Source: Amphirosellinia nigrospora
Taxonomy: Eukaryota > Ascomycota > Sordariomycetes > Xylariales > Xylariaceae
DNA length: 64,000 nucleotides
Direction of reading: 5' to 3'
Assembly: GCA_004123355.1 (NCBI GenBank)
Contig: SCHM01000007.1
Coordinates: forward strand, 1-64,000
Part shown: one piece after another, positions 22,985-36,321 of the stretch
Layout: every line of letters starts with the position of its first letter
Numbering within the stretch: the first letter of the stretch is position 1
The notes under the pieces: model-generated
What the model saw: the letters and a program-made list of their open reading frames with translations, nothing else
The model's database searches: none
Told to the model about the DNA's origin: nothing
Program-made: the position numbers and the translations under genes

Positions 22985-25565
22985 TGATTAATAAATTGTT
23001 TTTTTTTTATAATAACTACCTAGTTAGTTATAACATAGCTGCTATAAACTACTAAACTTCCTATTATTTTTCTACTTTTGTATAAGATGGTTAAAGGGGA
23101 GCTAGTGAATTTATACTTTAATTTGTCTTTGTCTGGGTGTTTTGAACATGTATGCGCACAAGCTACATGAAAATTCCTGTGGAACTCCTCTGTAGCAGAC
23201 CTCCATCTCTTCTACATATCAATATACCCTGTCAAACCTCTTTTCTCTCGTGGCGTGGTGATGGGGCATGTGCCTCACGTTAGCCGTTTTGAGGACCGTT
23301 TCCCTCTTCATAAATTATGCATAAAGTATGCGCTCAGTCGCCTGGTGGTTTGACTGAGCCGAGCCTGAGCAAAAGCGGCGATTGCGCTAAGTCTGATTTA
23401 TCGCATTCTTGGCATTTAGTAAAACCTAGAACCCAAACTGTTGACAAGACGCGTCCTGCGCCCAAAGCGACCGAGATGACCTAGGTATCCAACGAACGCT
23501 GCTCAAACCCCAGACCGATGTTGCCGTTGAAAAACGGTTTAAGAGAGCTCACGTATATGGGTCCGCTAGCGGCAATATAGACCTACAAGACCGGTTAGCC
23601 ACCGTTGCCCATGAAGATGGCACCAACTCATACACTACGAAGCGGAAGAACGAGGAGGATCATGACTGTCATAATACAGAACTGCAACACTATACCACAA
23701 CACTACAAAAGGTAGAACGTTGTCAAGTCGAGCACTTGACTGCTTGCAGTTAACTATACGTGTACTGGACTCGTGACAATGACCAACATCAAAGTAATCG
23801 AGCTCTCTGATAACGATAATAACGACAACTAAGCGTCGACCCAGGAGCCAGAGCCTGTATATAGCGTTTCTGATAACTATAGTAGTCGCAATCTGGATAC
23901 CGAATTCGGTGGCCGATATGTAAATCGTTACATTACCGACGACGATTGGACGAGAGTGTATAAGATGTTCTAATGCCCGGTATCTAGTATAAGCCAAAGC
24001 CTCCTGATTTCGGCATAGAGATCGCCGCGTACTAGCTGTACGCAATATGGTGGATGCTGACTTAACGACCTGTGCGTGGCACCTATGGTGGCTGCCTAGG
24101 GGATGCGATAGGCCTTAGCAAGACTATAGAGGTCCTGTCTACATTTGACATATTCGCCATGATCAAGGACAACTACGAAGAAGTGGCTAACTTTTGGAAG
24201 GATGGAGTTTTAACGAGAGGTCGATAACACCAGCCTCAAGAGCAAGCGAGAGAAGATAACCGCTGTCCTAGCCAGCAAGGGTTGCTATACCCGACAGAGT
24301 GCACATGTGTTAAATCTGGCGACCCTACAAGATTGCGAGGCGCATACTATCGCTGCTAACAATTTGCGTCGTACTACCTACGGCCATGCGTTTTTGGGCG
24401 GCCGAGTTTCGCAAAGTCTTTGATATAACGTATACGACAGCAGGATACCTCAGCTCTCCGTGGGGCAAAAAGACTATAATAAAGACCAAGATATATACCA
24501 TGGGCAGAATCGCGTGCAGCTAACGGCAGGGACCGCTGTCCGACACGTCGATGCCGATAGAAAGGTGCAACTTTTGGTGGGCGGCCGGCCGAAATTAAGC
24601 AACTTTTTTGGATTTGCATCCACTATGACGGATAGGGTCACGGTCGTACAGGGGTCGTTGATTTCGACGAGTTGAATAATGCAAACTTGGTGAAGCTCGC
24701 CACCCTGAAAAGAGGAACGATAGCTAAGCAAGGCTTCCACCAGATTATATCAGCGAACTCTACTCCGCACTACCAGCCGTTAATCCCTTGGGTTATCAAT
24801 TTGTGCGATGTGATATTTCCTAACGGTGAAGTTGGGAAAAAGGAAGATATGACGCTGTATAAAAAAAATGAAAGATATACTTAGCGAGGCCCAAACTGAT
24901 CCATCCGTAGCAGCGGCCGATTAATAACTCAAGTCCATGTTGATTTGCTTTCGATGATATTCTTGCTACAGAAAATAAGTAGAAGTTTGCGCACATAAGT
25001 ACGGCACCTCGGTACTAACAGAAGGGTATTTATTTCATGGGCTAAGGTATAGAGCGTTATTGGTGTTGCCAAGCATGGTATGGCTTGCTGGATTACCTAT
25101 AATTGTATTTTCTGTTATGTGCATATTCTGCTTTCCTATGTGAGTCGGGTGTTCTACCTAATGCAGTTATACGGTCCTGTAATAGAATACTCAAATCTGT
25201 TTTGGAGCGAAAACGGTTACTTTCTATTGGCAATAAGGTTTAGTACCTAATTGGTCCATTGAGTGTATTACATAATCACTAGTGCCTGGTGGCTGCGCGG
25301 CACGCGTAGAAAGGACCTTTCTGCGCTGCTAATCAATTGGCCCAATGCGCGTGTACCTTTCGTACCTTCCCAAATCCTCACATCTTCTAGACCGCCCTCG
25401 TGTTTCGCAGTCATCTTTTCCATTCTTCCCTGGCTACCTAAGGTAGTAGGAGGTTCCAACCGTCTCTACAACATTGCATATATATCTATCTTTCACAATT
25501 AACCCCTTCGAACCATACTCCTACGCGACGCGATCACCTTTAATACAAGCCTACCCTCGCAACGA
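22985..25565. other. Degenerate region, no recognisable gene
   Basis: Scattered open pieces look like old coding DNA, for example NLDTEFGGRYVNRYITDDDW at about 23890-23960 and PKLSNFFGFASTMTDRV at about 24590. Stops and frame changes are frequent on both strands, no domain is recognisable and no terminal repeats were found. Confidence 0.45.
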
Positions 25566-25569
25566 CATC

Positions 25570-26377
25570 ATGAACAACGCCAGCGCCAATATCCCGTACT
25601 AGCGGCTCGCTACTGCGCAGGTATGCATTGTTGCCACATGCGCACGCTGTGGTAAGGAGCATGTGCTCGATGGCAGAGACGCCGGTGTCTGGGTACCCTG
25701 CCCTGATCTGGAGAAGCTTTAGGCAAGCATCCTCAACGAGGCTACCTGGTATGTCATACTCCTAGACTGAGACTTTCCAGGTCATGCACTGACGATATAT
25801 CTACCTTAGGGTCAAACATCAATATATCCACGATGCTTTCGTTACGTTACGCCATGAACAGCCCGTACACATCTCGAACGTTATGGAAGCATTTGGCTGG
25901 GGAAGAGGTCCGATTATGTTAGAACACATCGAAAGGTGGTCCAATCCGGAGGGTACCATTACCACTCCATCGCAAAGCCATGACGACTCCGATATTTCGG
26001 CCGAAGAAACCCTACTCCAGCTTCAGCGTGTCGCCAATACTATACTTCCAGACTCCAACCCGGCGCGTCTTGGCAAAGCACTCCTAGCCGCCGAAGCTCA
26101 ACAGAACAATTTAGATATTGTGTGGCCACAATACCAAAAGACTGGCGCAGAAGAAGGAGGTTGGAACACCAAGATCCGCGTTGATCTCGGAAGTCTAGGA
26201 CGCAAGTATTGGTGGATCAGGACATCCGACGATGATTATGTCAACGGTGATACGGAGCTGAAGGCGGCTCAGAAGGCCATGGTCGCTGATTTCCTAGTGC
26301 CTTTCATCGCGAACTGGCGTGCGAGTAGCCGTGCTCATCCCATGAACAGTACGCTGTGTAAGAATTGTGCCAAGTAG
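25570..26377 (+). pseudogene. Unrecognised gene with two nonsense codons in exon 1
   Basis: Exon 1 starts ATGAACAACGCC and contains a Cys pair (ATCARCGKEHVLDG) and WVPCPDLEKL. Two in-frame TAG codons (about 25600 and 25721) sit where CAG would restore glutamine. A good intron, GTATGT..CTTAG (about 25749-25808), joins in phase to exon 2, which reads VKHQYIHDAFVTLRHEQPVH and then 164 uninterrupted codons with WWIRTSDDDYVNG and a C-terminal CKNCAK. The second exon alone opens with ATG at 25883 and could still be translated. Function unknown; the paired cysteines at both ends could bind metal. Confidence 0.5.
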
Positions 26378-26627
26378 CCAAGGGTAGCCTAGGGCAAATG
26401 GGCTTGGGAAAAATTGGCCTTTGATTTCTATTGTCGTGTTATCCTGAGCAAGCAGTTGGGATGCAATATCAAACACCGTTCGTTGCCTACTAGTTTATTC
26501 TATAAAAACTACTAATTACTTTTATAAAATTACGCCCAACGTTAATATACGTCACCAGCAATCGCATCATCAAAGTACGCGCCTTCTCGATAGCATACGA
26601 ACACGGTAATCCTTACGGTGGAACAAA

Positions 26628-26954
26628 ATGTCATCTGATCACGCAATGTCCGATCAGATCACTGTAAGCGACATGATGGCTGTTGCCAAAGTCTAGGAAT
26701 GCTTTGAGACGAAGCCAGTTGTACGTTCCTCGCGCTCTTTTCAAGCCTTGTCGGCGTAGCTAATACATCGCTAGGTCAATTGGGAGAAGCTTGCCGCCAA
26801 AGCAGGCTTCAAATACGGTGCCACGGCCAAAGCCCACTACAGACCACTTCTCAATCCCGACCACTCCGGCGATGCGTCCGGAAAGCGACAGGGCTCTCAC
26901 GACAACCAAGCCGCCTCGATGCGAGTCAAGATCGAGGATGGAAACGCGTGCTAA
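26628..26954 (+). pseudogene. Small Myb/SANT-like fungal protein, one nonsense codon
   Basis: Exon 1 (26628-26720) encodes MSSDHAMSDQITVSDMMAVA and then a TAG where tryptophan is expected before ECFETKP. The intron at 26721-26774 has GTACGT, GCTAATAC and CTAG. Exon 2 encodes VNWEKLAAKAGFKYGATAKA, the W..(A)..G...A pattern common to small fungal SANT-like proteins, and a lysine-rich tail. It reads through cleanly except for the single stop, which a G-to-A change in TGG explains. Confidence 0.5.
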
Positions 26955-27843
26955 ATCCCGCAACCGCTTCATGCCCTGCTACACGTCCGACCTCGAAGAT
27001 GGAGAAGTTTGAACCGCCAGCTCGATATGGAAAATTCAATAGTGGATATGTTGCAGCATATGTGATGGATGCTGGGGGTCCAATAGAGGTCTGCCTCTCA
27101 AGCGATTACTTTATTACGTGACCAGGACTTCTAGTCACGAAACTCAGGCAATGGTTTCTGATTTTGTGGAGGACTACGGATGTCATAGGATGGAAGGTTC
27201 TGTTTCCAGGGCCATAGTTCCAATCAGATAGAAATGAGTCAACTAAAATGAGACACCGTATCCTGTCTGTGTATATGTATTTGAGCTTGGTGTCGCGCTT
27301 ACAGTCATTTGCAATAGACTTGAATATGTCCGGTCAGACCAACGCAACGCGTCTTACCTGCTTATCCTCCAGCAATTCCTCTTTTTAAATATCTTATCTT
27401 GTTACAAGACTATCATGTTGGACCAAGGCCAGGCAGCAACGGCTATAAAAGTTAGAGCACTACTTACCGGCAAAGCTATCGTGTTTCGTAAGGTCAACAA
27501 ACCGGGGTGGCTTTATCCTAGGCTATAGCTATAATTTACTGTGGGATAAGCTGCCACTTACTGTTTCACTTTTTAGGTGCAAACAGAAAAGCTCTGCTTG
27601 ATAAAAGCAAAAAGGAAACAACAATATTTAGGCTGAACAATCGTAGCCTGACAAGATGCGCGATGTTGAGTAGCGATTCTTGCTCGGTTTCAGCTGCGCT
27701 TTCGTCCGTGGCTAATGTCCGGTTCGAAAAACGAGTATATAGAAGCTTTAGGTATATTACGCTCGTCCATACAGAAAGGACATAGACTATTACTATCTAG
27801 ACCGAACCACGGAAAACACAAGAATAGGACAGAACAATAATAT
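26955..27843. other. Intergenic, no gene seen
   Basis: AT-rich DNA with only short antisense frames between the SANT-like relic and the 3' end of the minus-strand gene at 27844. Confidence 0.45.
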
Positions 27844-29330
27844 CTAAAACTCGAAGGTAGACTCTTGCTCGTTGTCCACGTTACTCTGGAAACGCCAGCA
27901 GTACGGGGAGGCATACGATATACCGTAGGCGACCCTCGTAGCCGTGAATATGCCGTCGTCGAAGTCGTACTCAACGCCATCCAGGTCAATCCAAACACCA
28001 CTCTCGCTATCAAAGCTCAATGCTTCAACCTCGGCGCCTCCTCTTCCTATATGAACGGCACCAGTAGTGACAATCAGGTCGCCTGAGCTTTTGGCTCGCT
28101 TGCGCGGGCTATAGTTACCCTCGACTGGGCGTCTTTTAGCCGGCAGGCGTTGTGACTCAGTAGAGCTGATGCTGGTTAGCCAACTCCGGGATCTGTCAAA
28201 CCTCATTATTGCGAGAACTTACTCCTCGCCACTAGTAATACAGCAACTGTTGTTGTAGCTACCACTTCCTTGGCTAGGCTGTACAAGCGGCGGAGGGCCG
28301 TTGTGAAGCCTACTGTGATCGGCTAGGCGGTGACCAGTGTCCATACCACGGTTGGCTGCGGCCGGCGTATCATCCCGAGAGAGTTGTAGAAGAGATTCGA
28401 CCGCCTTTTCGAATTCTATCTCTATCGCTGATCTTCCAGTATCGTCGAGACCCTTGTTATCTGGAGTTATGCTTCCTAAATCCCAGATTTCGAGGCTAGC
28501 AGTATGTTGTAATGGCAACATGTTTTCCTTGTCGGAGTCAGCGGTGGTGCTGCCACAAGACAAACTTGATTGTGTCTGTAAAGGGTTGTCGTTTCCACAG
28601 GTCTCCTCGTCGAGCCTGTCCAATGACATATTCCCATTATTGCTGAACAGGTCTTCGCCGTTCGCCCGAGGGAATCTCTCCTTTGCCGTGCAGAATACAG
28701 GTTGATACAGGCTGTCTAAGATTGAATCGGTGATTTCCATAGCCCCTAAAACCAGCCCAACAAATTCATCGCGTATCGCAGGACTAACCAGGCGTGCATT
28801 AACACTGTAGACAGGAAGAGTAGAGTACATGCTATGACAAAGCGGCCAGGTTGCGGCTTGGGAAGAACTGTCTACCTGGCCATATAGCACGCACAAACCA
28901 GTCCATTGTTTCCAACGTAATGTCTTCCCCGAGCTGGATCTAATGATCGAGGTAGATAATATCGTGGGCCTGGCATAACTTCCACCGTGCTGCTGGCTCA
29001 CATCTCGCCACTGGGTCGCCGGCCGAGGCAGAAAGAGATTCTAACAGCCCTTTCAATGTGATAGGGGTGATACACCTCATGTTCAGGACTCGCTCGACAA
29101 GCGCTTCGTAGATCGCGCTGTTCCTCTGTGCTTCGCAAGTCGTCTGGCCGCTTGTAGCCTCATCGATGAGAGAAAAGGATTGGACATGGGATACGTTCGG
29201 TCATATATCGGATAGCGCGAACCTGGGAAAGCGTGCATTTAGTCTCTCGAGCTCCGGACATGGTGGAAAAGATGGTGGCATCAATTGGGGCTTTAGCAAG
29301 GGGTAAAATCGGATTTTTGTCAAGAAGTCG
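27844..29330 (-). pseudogene. Unrecognised multi-segment gene, broken
   Basis: Three collinear minus-strand segments look coding. The first (29330-28870) contains ERLNARFPRFALSDI, a TGA, then NSAIYEALVERVLNM and ITLKGLLESLSASAGDPVAR. A frame change near 28870 leads to a 230-codon segment with AIRDEFVGLVLGAMEITDSI and a Ser/Asp-rich stretch. A TAA at 28219 separates it from a further 125 in-frame codons (PAKRRPVEGNYSPRKRAKSS, a likely nuclear localisation signal, and WIDLDGVEYDFDDG). The last two share one frame, so the TAA is probably a changed CAA. No family recognised. Confidence 0.45.
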
Positions 29331-29400
29331 AGGGCTCTAGTGAGAATGCTAAGAGTTGAGCGAGTAAAGCGTGGACTGGACCAGGGAAAGGGCGGCGACA

Positions 29401-30606
29401 ATGAGCCTTTGAATATATTGAGCTACCATCCTAGTAGCGACTACTTCGGATCAGTCTCGGGATCTTTTGCCATTTGTGATCCAGGAATCTGCCTCGCCAT
29501 CAAGGACATGGACCCAACAACAGAGCCTTGAGGGGACGGCTGGTATTCCCGTAGATCTTTTGGTTCGGAATGGCTCAGGTCATAAATGGTGGCATTTCTT
29601 CCGCCCTACCAACGAGCATATGCTATGAGATAACCTAGGATATTCTAACGAATAATGATAGTTGACGCCGGTACCCCCTTATTCATACCGAGGCCTCCCG
29701 TTAAGCCTACCTTTTCGAGAATCTTCCTCGTTTGTAACGCATGATGACCTTGGAAAGGCCTTCTTGGTTAACGCGTATCGACTGAAAAGGCCCTTCACAA
29801 ATCAGGAAGCCAAAGCCACACGTTGTACAGGAGATGTGAAGGCCAGCTTGCGGCAATCGGCTTCAGGCCTGCCCTCTCTTCTGCGGCCCTCTTGAGCTAC
29901 TGAGAAGCGACCGTCATGTGTTCACGAGTCTCACCATCTAATAGGTCAGGTTCGATGCGAAATGCCGGTCAGCCTTCCCAAAGACGCGATGAAACGTTGA
30001 GTTGGCTGCATCACGCGCGAGGAAGACTACTCATTATAACGATCTTGACGAAGATTGGGTCATATCATCCTACGCGCTGTGGCAACAAGCCTGCGGCCCC
30101 CCAAACCACTGCGTAATTTCTGTGGAGGAGACGGAGGCGATGAGGGATCACAAGGTTGCGCATAAACACCGGAATCGCCCGGTTCAGGGGTTCAGGAGGA
30201 ATACCCTCTTAAACAAAGCGGTAAAAGCGAGAAGGTAATAGGCTGGCCATAGGCATGTTGGTTCGGGAGATCAAGAGTGCCATCCTAGATGGTAAGAAGA
30301 GGCGAGGAGACGATGGGGCGGGGGGCTTGGGTTCAGGGGAGCAGGAGCGACTTCCTAGGAAGGCGGTACGACGGAGAGAATGAGAAGCTAGCAATAGACT
30401 GTGAGCTCCGAGTAACAAGGAGTAGTGACTTCCTAGGAAATCGGGAGCGAAGGGATCACGACGTGGCATGGCATGCTATGTTACGATGTCATCTAGGTAT
30501 TCTAGATGGAGGGCTTGGGGTTTCTGGTAGCTGGAAAGTTATAAAGGGCCTGCTTGCCTCCGGACAACCTGTCGACCTTTCCCCGGCGTAAAACAGAATA
30601 ATAATA

Positions 30607-30644
<38 letters not shown>

Positions 30645-31060
30645 AGCTTACATTATATAGCGACGTTGATATTGCCATTAGTGGCAAGGCCCCCCTGTCT
30701 TTCATCGACACTAAGAAGCTCGCGTATGCAAACTGTCTCGCCTAGCTAAGTATTAGCTTTGTACCAATCTAGCGGAGCATGTACCTTTTGCTTGGATATT
30801 ACGTCATTGTTCAAACCAATAATATCGAGGTACATATATTCTTCCTTTATACAGCACATAAAGGCTTAAGTCAAAGGCTTGGAACTAGGTCAATGCAACT
30901 GATAATTTTTCAGTCGGGAGACACAGCCTTTATTTATATACGGCGATTCTAGGAGACAGGGTTCATTCGGAGCTACTGTAGGTAGATAGGTTGCCTTTGT
31001 GTGATAACATTATTTTAGATACATAATCTAGCTACGCGAGACTAAATTGTCGGACCCCCT
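29401..31060. other. Intergenic with microsatellite
   Basis: No supported gene. Open frames at 29.66-30.6 kb lack consistent coding character. A short direct repeat GACTTCCTAGGAA occurs at about 30349 and 30427. The 3' end of the large minus-strand ORF marks the right edge. Confidence 0.4.
30597..30642. repeat. (TAA)n microsatellite
   Basis: About fifteen nearly uninterrupted ATA/TAA units with one TATATA interruption. Confidence 0.9.
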
Positions 31061-34000
31061 TTATTCTGTCCCTGCTGTGCGATTAAATGGCCTGTTATAC
31101 ATAGCTTGGTGTACATGCTGGAGAGCGTCAACCAGATGTGCCTCAGAGATTTCCGGAAACTCATCCATTGTTTCACGAAATGCCTCCTCATCTGCCGTTA
31201 CGCCTTCTGCTGGAAGTCCCAAAGTACTAATGTAGAAGATCGCCGCCCGGTATAGGTAGCAGCTATACTTGTTCGCATCGTCCCATCCTAGGGGCGCTGG
31301 ACAGTGGAGAGCAATGTAGCCTGCGTCGCCCAGCTCCGGGACCTTGGCCATGCTACTTTTCAAGGCTTCAAGCTGATCATGCGTGTTCACTTGCATCTGC
31401 TTGATGTTGCTGAGCTGAGCGGTCATATCTGCTAGCTGGTTAGTTGTAGTCTCGAGAATGCTCGACAATCCGCTCCGAAGCTCCTGTATTGCCCGTTTAT
31501 TGTCAGCATCCGCGCTCGCTACTTTCTTGGTTATAAGATCCTCCAGTTTTTGCGAGCGCTGATTAACATCCTCTGATATTCTGGCCACACGTTCTGTTAA
31601 GCGCACCTCATAAGCCTGGCGGTCCGTATTGAGATCAGTTCTCAGCGCATTGCTAGTATGGCGTAGTTCTTCTGCCAAATCGTATTTGGACATGTTATCG
31701 ATCCTCAAACGTTTCAGGGGACCTACATCAGCCAGGCTGGACTTTCGTTTCGTTACTGGGCTACACTTCATGCCGCTGAAAAAGCCAGAGACTCCTACTT
31801 TCTCCGCCGCCACTGGAGGACTCATTTGTGATACCGGAGTGCTTATCCGCTGAACCGACATGCTCCTTGCTCGGGTATCCATCTGTGATGCCGCGATTGG
31901 AGTGCCTGGGCATGTTGTGATCTCGGCGGGGCCTGGCGATGGTGGCGGCGCTGCCTGAAAGAAGACCGGGCTTCGAGCGGCTTGATGTAATAGCGGTGAC
32001 TGGTTGAGAGCAGGGGGGAGTGGAATGTCACCAAAAAGCATGGAGAGAACCGGATGTATCTCGTCGGTATCAGCTGCAGCACCTTCGGGGGCGACAGGGG
32101 CATGATTAGAATAGAGGGCGCTGTCAGGAGACTTGCATGTCTGTTGCGCCGTCACCTGGTCATCTGTGAGAATACCTGTTGGGATGTCTGAGCCGTGGAC
32201 GAATACCATTTGTTGCTGCCATGCTGTAAGTTGCAGCGCCTCGATTGTTTCCGAACCGGGCACGTTGTCGTCCCATTGGACACTATGATCCGGATCACGC
32301 TCGCGGATCTTTCCAAGCAAGAACCGAATACGAAGTTCATCGAGAGAGATCATATCTAACGCATACTGGGGATCGGCATCTTTCAAAGCTGCCAGGAACC
32401 AACTAGCCTTATGCGCCACGTATGCTTTAATAAAGGTACTCGCTAACTCGTGCCCTATCATCAAGCGACTGAGTTCGTTCGCAGTACCCATATAAGCCTT
32501 GAACACTAAGATTTTCTCCGTCCGTGACGCACGGGTACTATTGCTAGTACTCTCAGTTTTTGAGACGGTATCTTCGATATCAAGAAGCATATACGCTTCC
32601 GGTGTGGCAAACTTCGCCATTTTGGCTGCCTCGTAGAAAGTATGAAGCCGGCGAACGCTGGATAAGAATAAGGACCGGATGATCAGCTGTTGCTGGAGGG
32701 TGTGGGCGTTGGCAAGCCGATTGGCCCAATGTCGACACCATCTCCAGAGGAGCCCCTTCTCCACGAGTAGCCGGGGCAGTAGCCATGCCTTGGACTGTTC
32801 AGGCGTTTCGTTAACGGGCTCGAAGTAATGGCGCAAAGCATCACAAGACACCTGGTCGGGCTGGCCATTGGTCTGGGCGCTCCCGGGCGTGCAATGTGCA
32901 TTCCCGTGACTGTTACCCTTGTCTTCGTCTTCGCCACTATCGTCGTTCTGACCTTCGTTGTGGCCCTCGTCTGCAGTCGTATCCCAGCTTCCGTAGCCGC
33001 CGTCCGGAATTTCCGTCACGCTATCCATGCTAAACGTCACATCAGCCAGCAATGACGGCGGGCGCCTCAGCGTCAGGCTCTGCGCCCACCTAGGCAGATG
33101 CGGCGTGAGATCTTGCTGGCATTTTGGAAAGTCCTTGCCAAATAGCAGACTGTAGTCGGCCTTCATCTCCAGTTCTGACCCACGGCCGTCCTCTTGCAAA
33201 AAGCATGAGTCCACATTGCCTCCATTTATTCCTTTCCAAAACCCCTCCTGGATATTGAGCGTCTCTCGGGCTCCATCATCCAGGTAAGCTGTAGCTCATC
33301 GATCCGCTTCGAGATTTTCAACAGCTTGTCGGGGTAGCTAATGGCTAGCAGAGCTAGTATTCCTGCTGGGGAGACGAGCCCTGGTGCTTTCCAAGAGGCG
33401 ACCTTCCGCTTGTAAGGGCCATTCGTGGCGCCATGCTTATGGTAGTCCGACTTGGCTTTCGCTGCGGCGCCTCGCCAGTCTTGGCCATTCTTCATCCAGC
33501 ACTCCAATTCGCACCATGCTGCTTCTGTGTCTTTTGAGAACTTGTGGCGTGAGGGGGCAGTCTCTCCTGGACTGCACAATAGGTGGTCCATAATATCTTT
33601 TCCATTGATATGGCTAAAGTTTCCTGCTAGCCCTTGTGGTATGAAGTCGACGAACAGACAGTAAAGCTTAGCCAGAAACTTTCCCTGTGTAGAGTCCGCT
33701 TCCGTAATCATAGCAGATGCAAGGCAGAAGAACCAGTCATGTGTTTTGAACGACTGAAGTGTACTTGACGATAAAGGCCTGGACAAGAGCAGCGTTTGCC
33801 GTGCAGCAGGCAGCCAGGTAATCCGAGGCACGGGTTTCAATACGGGCGCTCTTGCGACCGTCGGATTCTGCATAGTGCTGTCTGATCGAAGTGTTGTTGG
33901 CCAGATACGTTGTCGTGCGGCATGGCACTATGAAGCGTGTCGTCCCCTTGTGCCAGCAGGAAAGAAAAGTGCAGGAGTGGGTTCTGTCACACCCAACCGC

Positions 34001-34066
34001 ATGCATCGGGACTGGCTTCCGCGCACCGGACAATCTTCGTTTGAATTCTTCAGGTGGACGTTGCAC
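31061..34066 (-). CDS. Large unrecognised coiled-coil protein
   Basis: The main frame (33280-31061) is open for more than 710 codons, far beyond chance. In order it shows LDDGARETLNIQEG, an acidic segment (NDDSGEDEDKGN), a helical region with LLVEKGLLWRWCRHWANRLA, a Pro/Ser-rich linker, a basic KRKSSLADVGPLKRLRID, a coiled coil of about 130 residues (LTERVARISEDVNQRSQKLE), and a C-terminal block FPEISEAHLVDALQHVHQAM that recurs at 57.4 kb. Upstream, 33873-33285 is open in another frame (LAKLYCLFVDFIPQGLAGNF) and 34066-33740 in a third (HKGTTRFIVPCRTTTYLANN). They appear to be the N-terminus, joined by one-base frame changes near 33290 and 33760 or by introns I cannot define. No known domain is recognised. 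A structural or DNA-binding role is only a guess. Confidence 0.6.
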
Positions 34067-34954
34067 AGTATGTCATACATGTCTCTCTCAGGAACGTGAC
34101 GTGACGCCCACCTTACCTTCAAGGGACCACCCTCGTACGATCACACCGCTCATGAAAACAGACTATTCACAGCTTCGAACTTCCACACAGGAATGACGGA
34201 CGCCTCAATTCTCGATTCTCAGGTCAGTCAGCTGGAATGCTAAGATATGGACGTGGGGATCCAAAATTTAGGGTGCACTATTATTACTTCACAATTCATA
34301 GAAGAAATGCAGAAACTGAACGTTCCCGTTTCCAAGGGTATACCCCCATAACCCATGCTTCATACGTACAATGATGAGTCGAGATATGATGCGTAGTTGG
34401 TTTGCATCGCGAAAGCTCTGCAAGCCTAACCCTGGCAATCTCCAATACCCGACGTTCTCCGGGCCCTGAACGCCGAAATACATACCTTATGTACCTAACC
34501 TACTTATTAGTAGTTGATCACGGTACGTACCTAGGTACCTCGTATTGACCAAAGGCATAAAACTTAGCTGCCAGCTGGCTTCCTGTTAAATTTTGAGCTC
34601 TAATGCTAATGGAACAAAGAATGGCTTGTATGCACTGTTTTCGGCTTTCGGAGTGGTCTTCTTTGTTTTCGGTCTTGCTTTACCCAGTATCTTGTTCGAG
34701 GTAGGTACTTCGGGGTTGGATTGACTTGCGCCGAGCTTCTCTCAAGCGGTGAGAGTGGTTTCAGACGTAAACGTAAATACCCAGTTTCACCCCTGCTCGG
34801 AACTTGATAGCTGTTGTGCTACCTGCACCACCTTGGGTCTGTACATGGTCCCTACGGTCATATTAAACTCACAGCTGCCCCCAGAGTCCCGGCACCATGG
34901 ACTCTACCCTTACTTACCTCCTCTGCCCGTATCGTATGTCCCACATCCTTCAAT
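34067..34954. other. Intergenic, divergent promoter region
   Basis: No gene seen. It lies between the large minus-strand gene and the MADS-box gene and carries a GTACCTAGGTACCT palindrome near 34527. Confidence 0.45.
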
Positions 34955-35957
34955 ATGTCTTCGTTAGTTGCCAAACTCGCGGCCCGTGATGCCCCGCTTG
35001 ACGACGAGGCCAAAAAACGGTACAGGGAGACACAGACCAATCTCTACAAGCGGAAAGAGACTCTCCTCAACAAAGTTAATGAGTTATACTTGCAAGCCAG
35101 TACCCTCGCCAAAACCAAGGTCCAGTTCAGCTTGCATATGTTCGGCAGATACTATATCTTCAACTCGGAAGATAATGTTGGGGGATGGTTCCCCTCGATA
35201 GAGGAAATTGTAAGCCCCTTTATCCTTTCAGTAGGGTAATGGCTCATATAAAGTACTCTAGGAAACCGATTACCCCAAACCAAGACTCTATACGCCTGAG
35301 AACTGGGTATCTAGAGCTGAGCGGCGAAAGCGCAAAGATAATCAACAGAACACCGCTCAGGATGTGCCAACTCAAGCTCAACAGCTGACAAACACCAACG
35401 TTCATACTACGAAGCCAAAAGCCGTCCGTAGTCTGATCTTAGCTGACGAAGATGAAGACGACATGGACTGGGAGGATGCAGGGCTTGACGACATGGATTT
35501 CGATGACACCGACTCGGATGCTCGGGTGACTCGAGTGACTCGAACGATTCAAACACAATCGGCCTCGACAGTCACAAGGAGAGCTCGAATATCCCGCCTC
35601 ACAGTTCCTTTCTGGCAGCGAGCACCCTCAACTTCGCACATGACATGCGCTCCTTTGCGGTGTCTTCTCTCCCGCCTCCTCCACCACCACCTCCTCCTCC
35701 CATGGCTTGCCCTCAAACGCCACCCCTGCCTCAGCAGGCGCACCATTACCATTGACACCTTCCCAGAGCCCTCACCGCTTACAGAATCATCCTGGGCCTG
35801 GGTTTGTTCGCTCGTCTTACGCTACGTCCCGAGGGGCCATGGACAGATTCTGGGCCGCGCTGCTCACGTTCAGAAGGGCCGCGTACGCAAGTCTTCTATT
35901 AGTCAGGGCGCGAGAACACGTGCGGTGAGGTCCGTTGACATGACCAAGCATGTATAG
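34955..35957 (+). CDS. MADS-box (SRF-type) transcription factor
   Basis: The start at 34955 follows a pyrimidine-rich leader. Exon 1 (34955-35209) carries the MADS-like fold: RYRETQTNLYKRKETLLNKV, NELYLQASTLAKTKV and MFGRYYIFNSED, then WFPSIEEI. The intron at 35210-35261 (GTAAGC..CTCTAG) is phase 0. Exon 2 reads ETDYPKPRLYTPENWVSRAE and an acidic segment (ADEDEDDMDWEDAGLDDMD). The MADS part would bind CArG-like DNA as a dimer in the nucleus; the acidic part may activate. Downstream of about 35520 the frame that stays open becomes unnatural, while another frame encodes SSFLAASTLNFAHDMRSFAV and ten prolines, so a frameshift near 35530 is likely. The true C-terminus is uncertain. Confidence 0.65.
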
Positions 35958-36321
35958 AATCGCCCCTGGGCACATGGCGCGCCCGGAAAGTGAGAAGGGG
36001 GACTGGAGGAGTAGCCGTCATTGTGACCGTTGATCATACCATCCTCACAGGAGACCTAGCTGTGCTGAACTCCGTTACCCATGTCGGCAGCACATATGTA
36101 CCTATACCTAACCATAACTATGTCAACGGGTTGCGGTTTATCAAAAGCATTGTGTATTTATTTTGTATTGCTCTATGTAGCTGTTCGCATCTCAAGTGAG
36201 TATCTGATATTGATCTATTTACTAAATACTCTGATGAACTTCTCTACACCGTGGCCCTCATCTCCCTCCGTCCTCGGCACCATTTTTCACCCATAACCCA
36301 ATACCGCCCACCAGATGACGC
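35958..36321. other. Intergenic, convergent gap
   Basis: AT-rich DNA between the ends of two convergent genes; nothing recognised. Confidence 0.45.
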
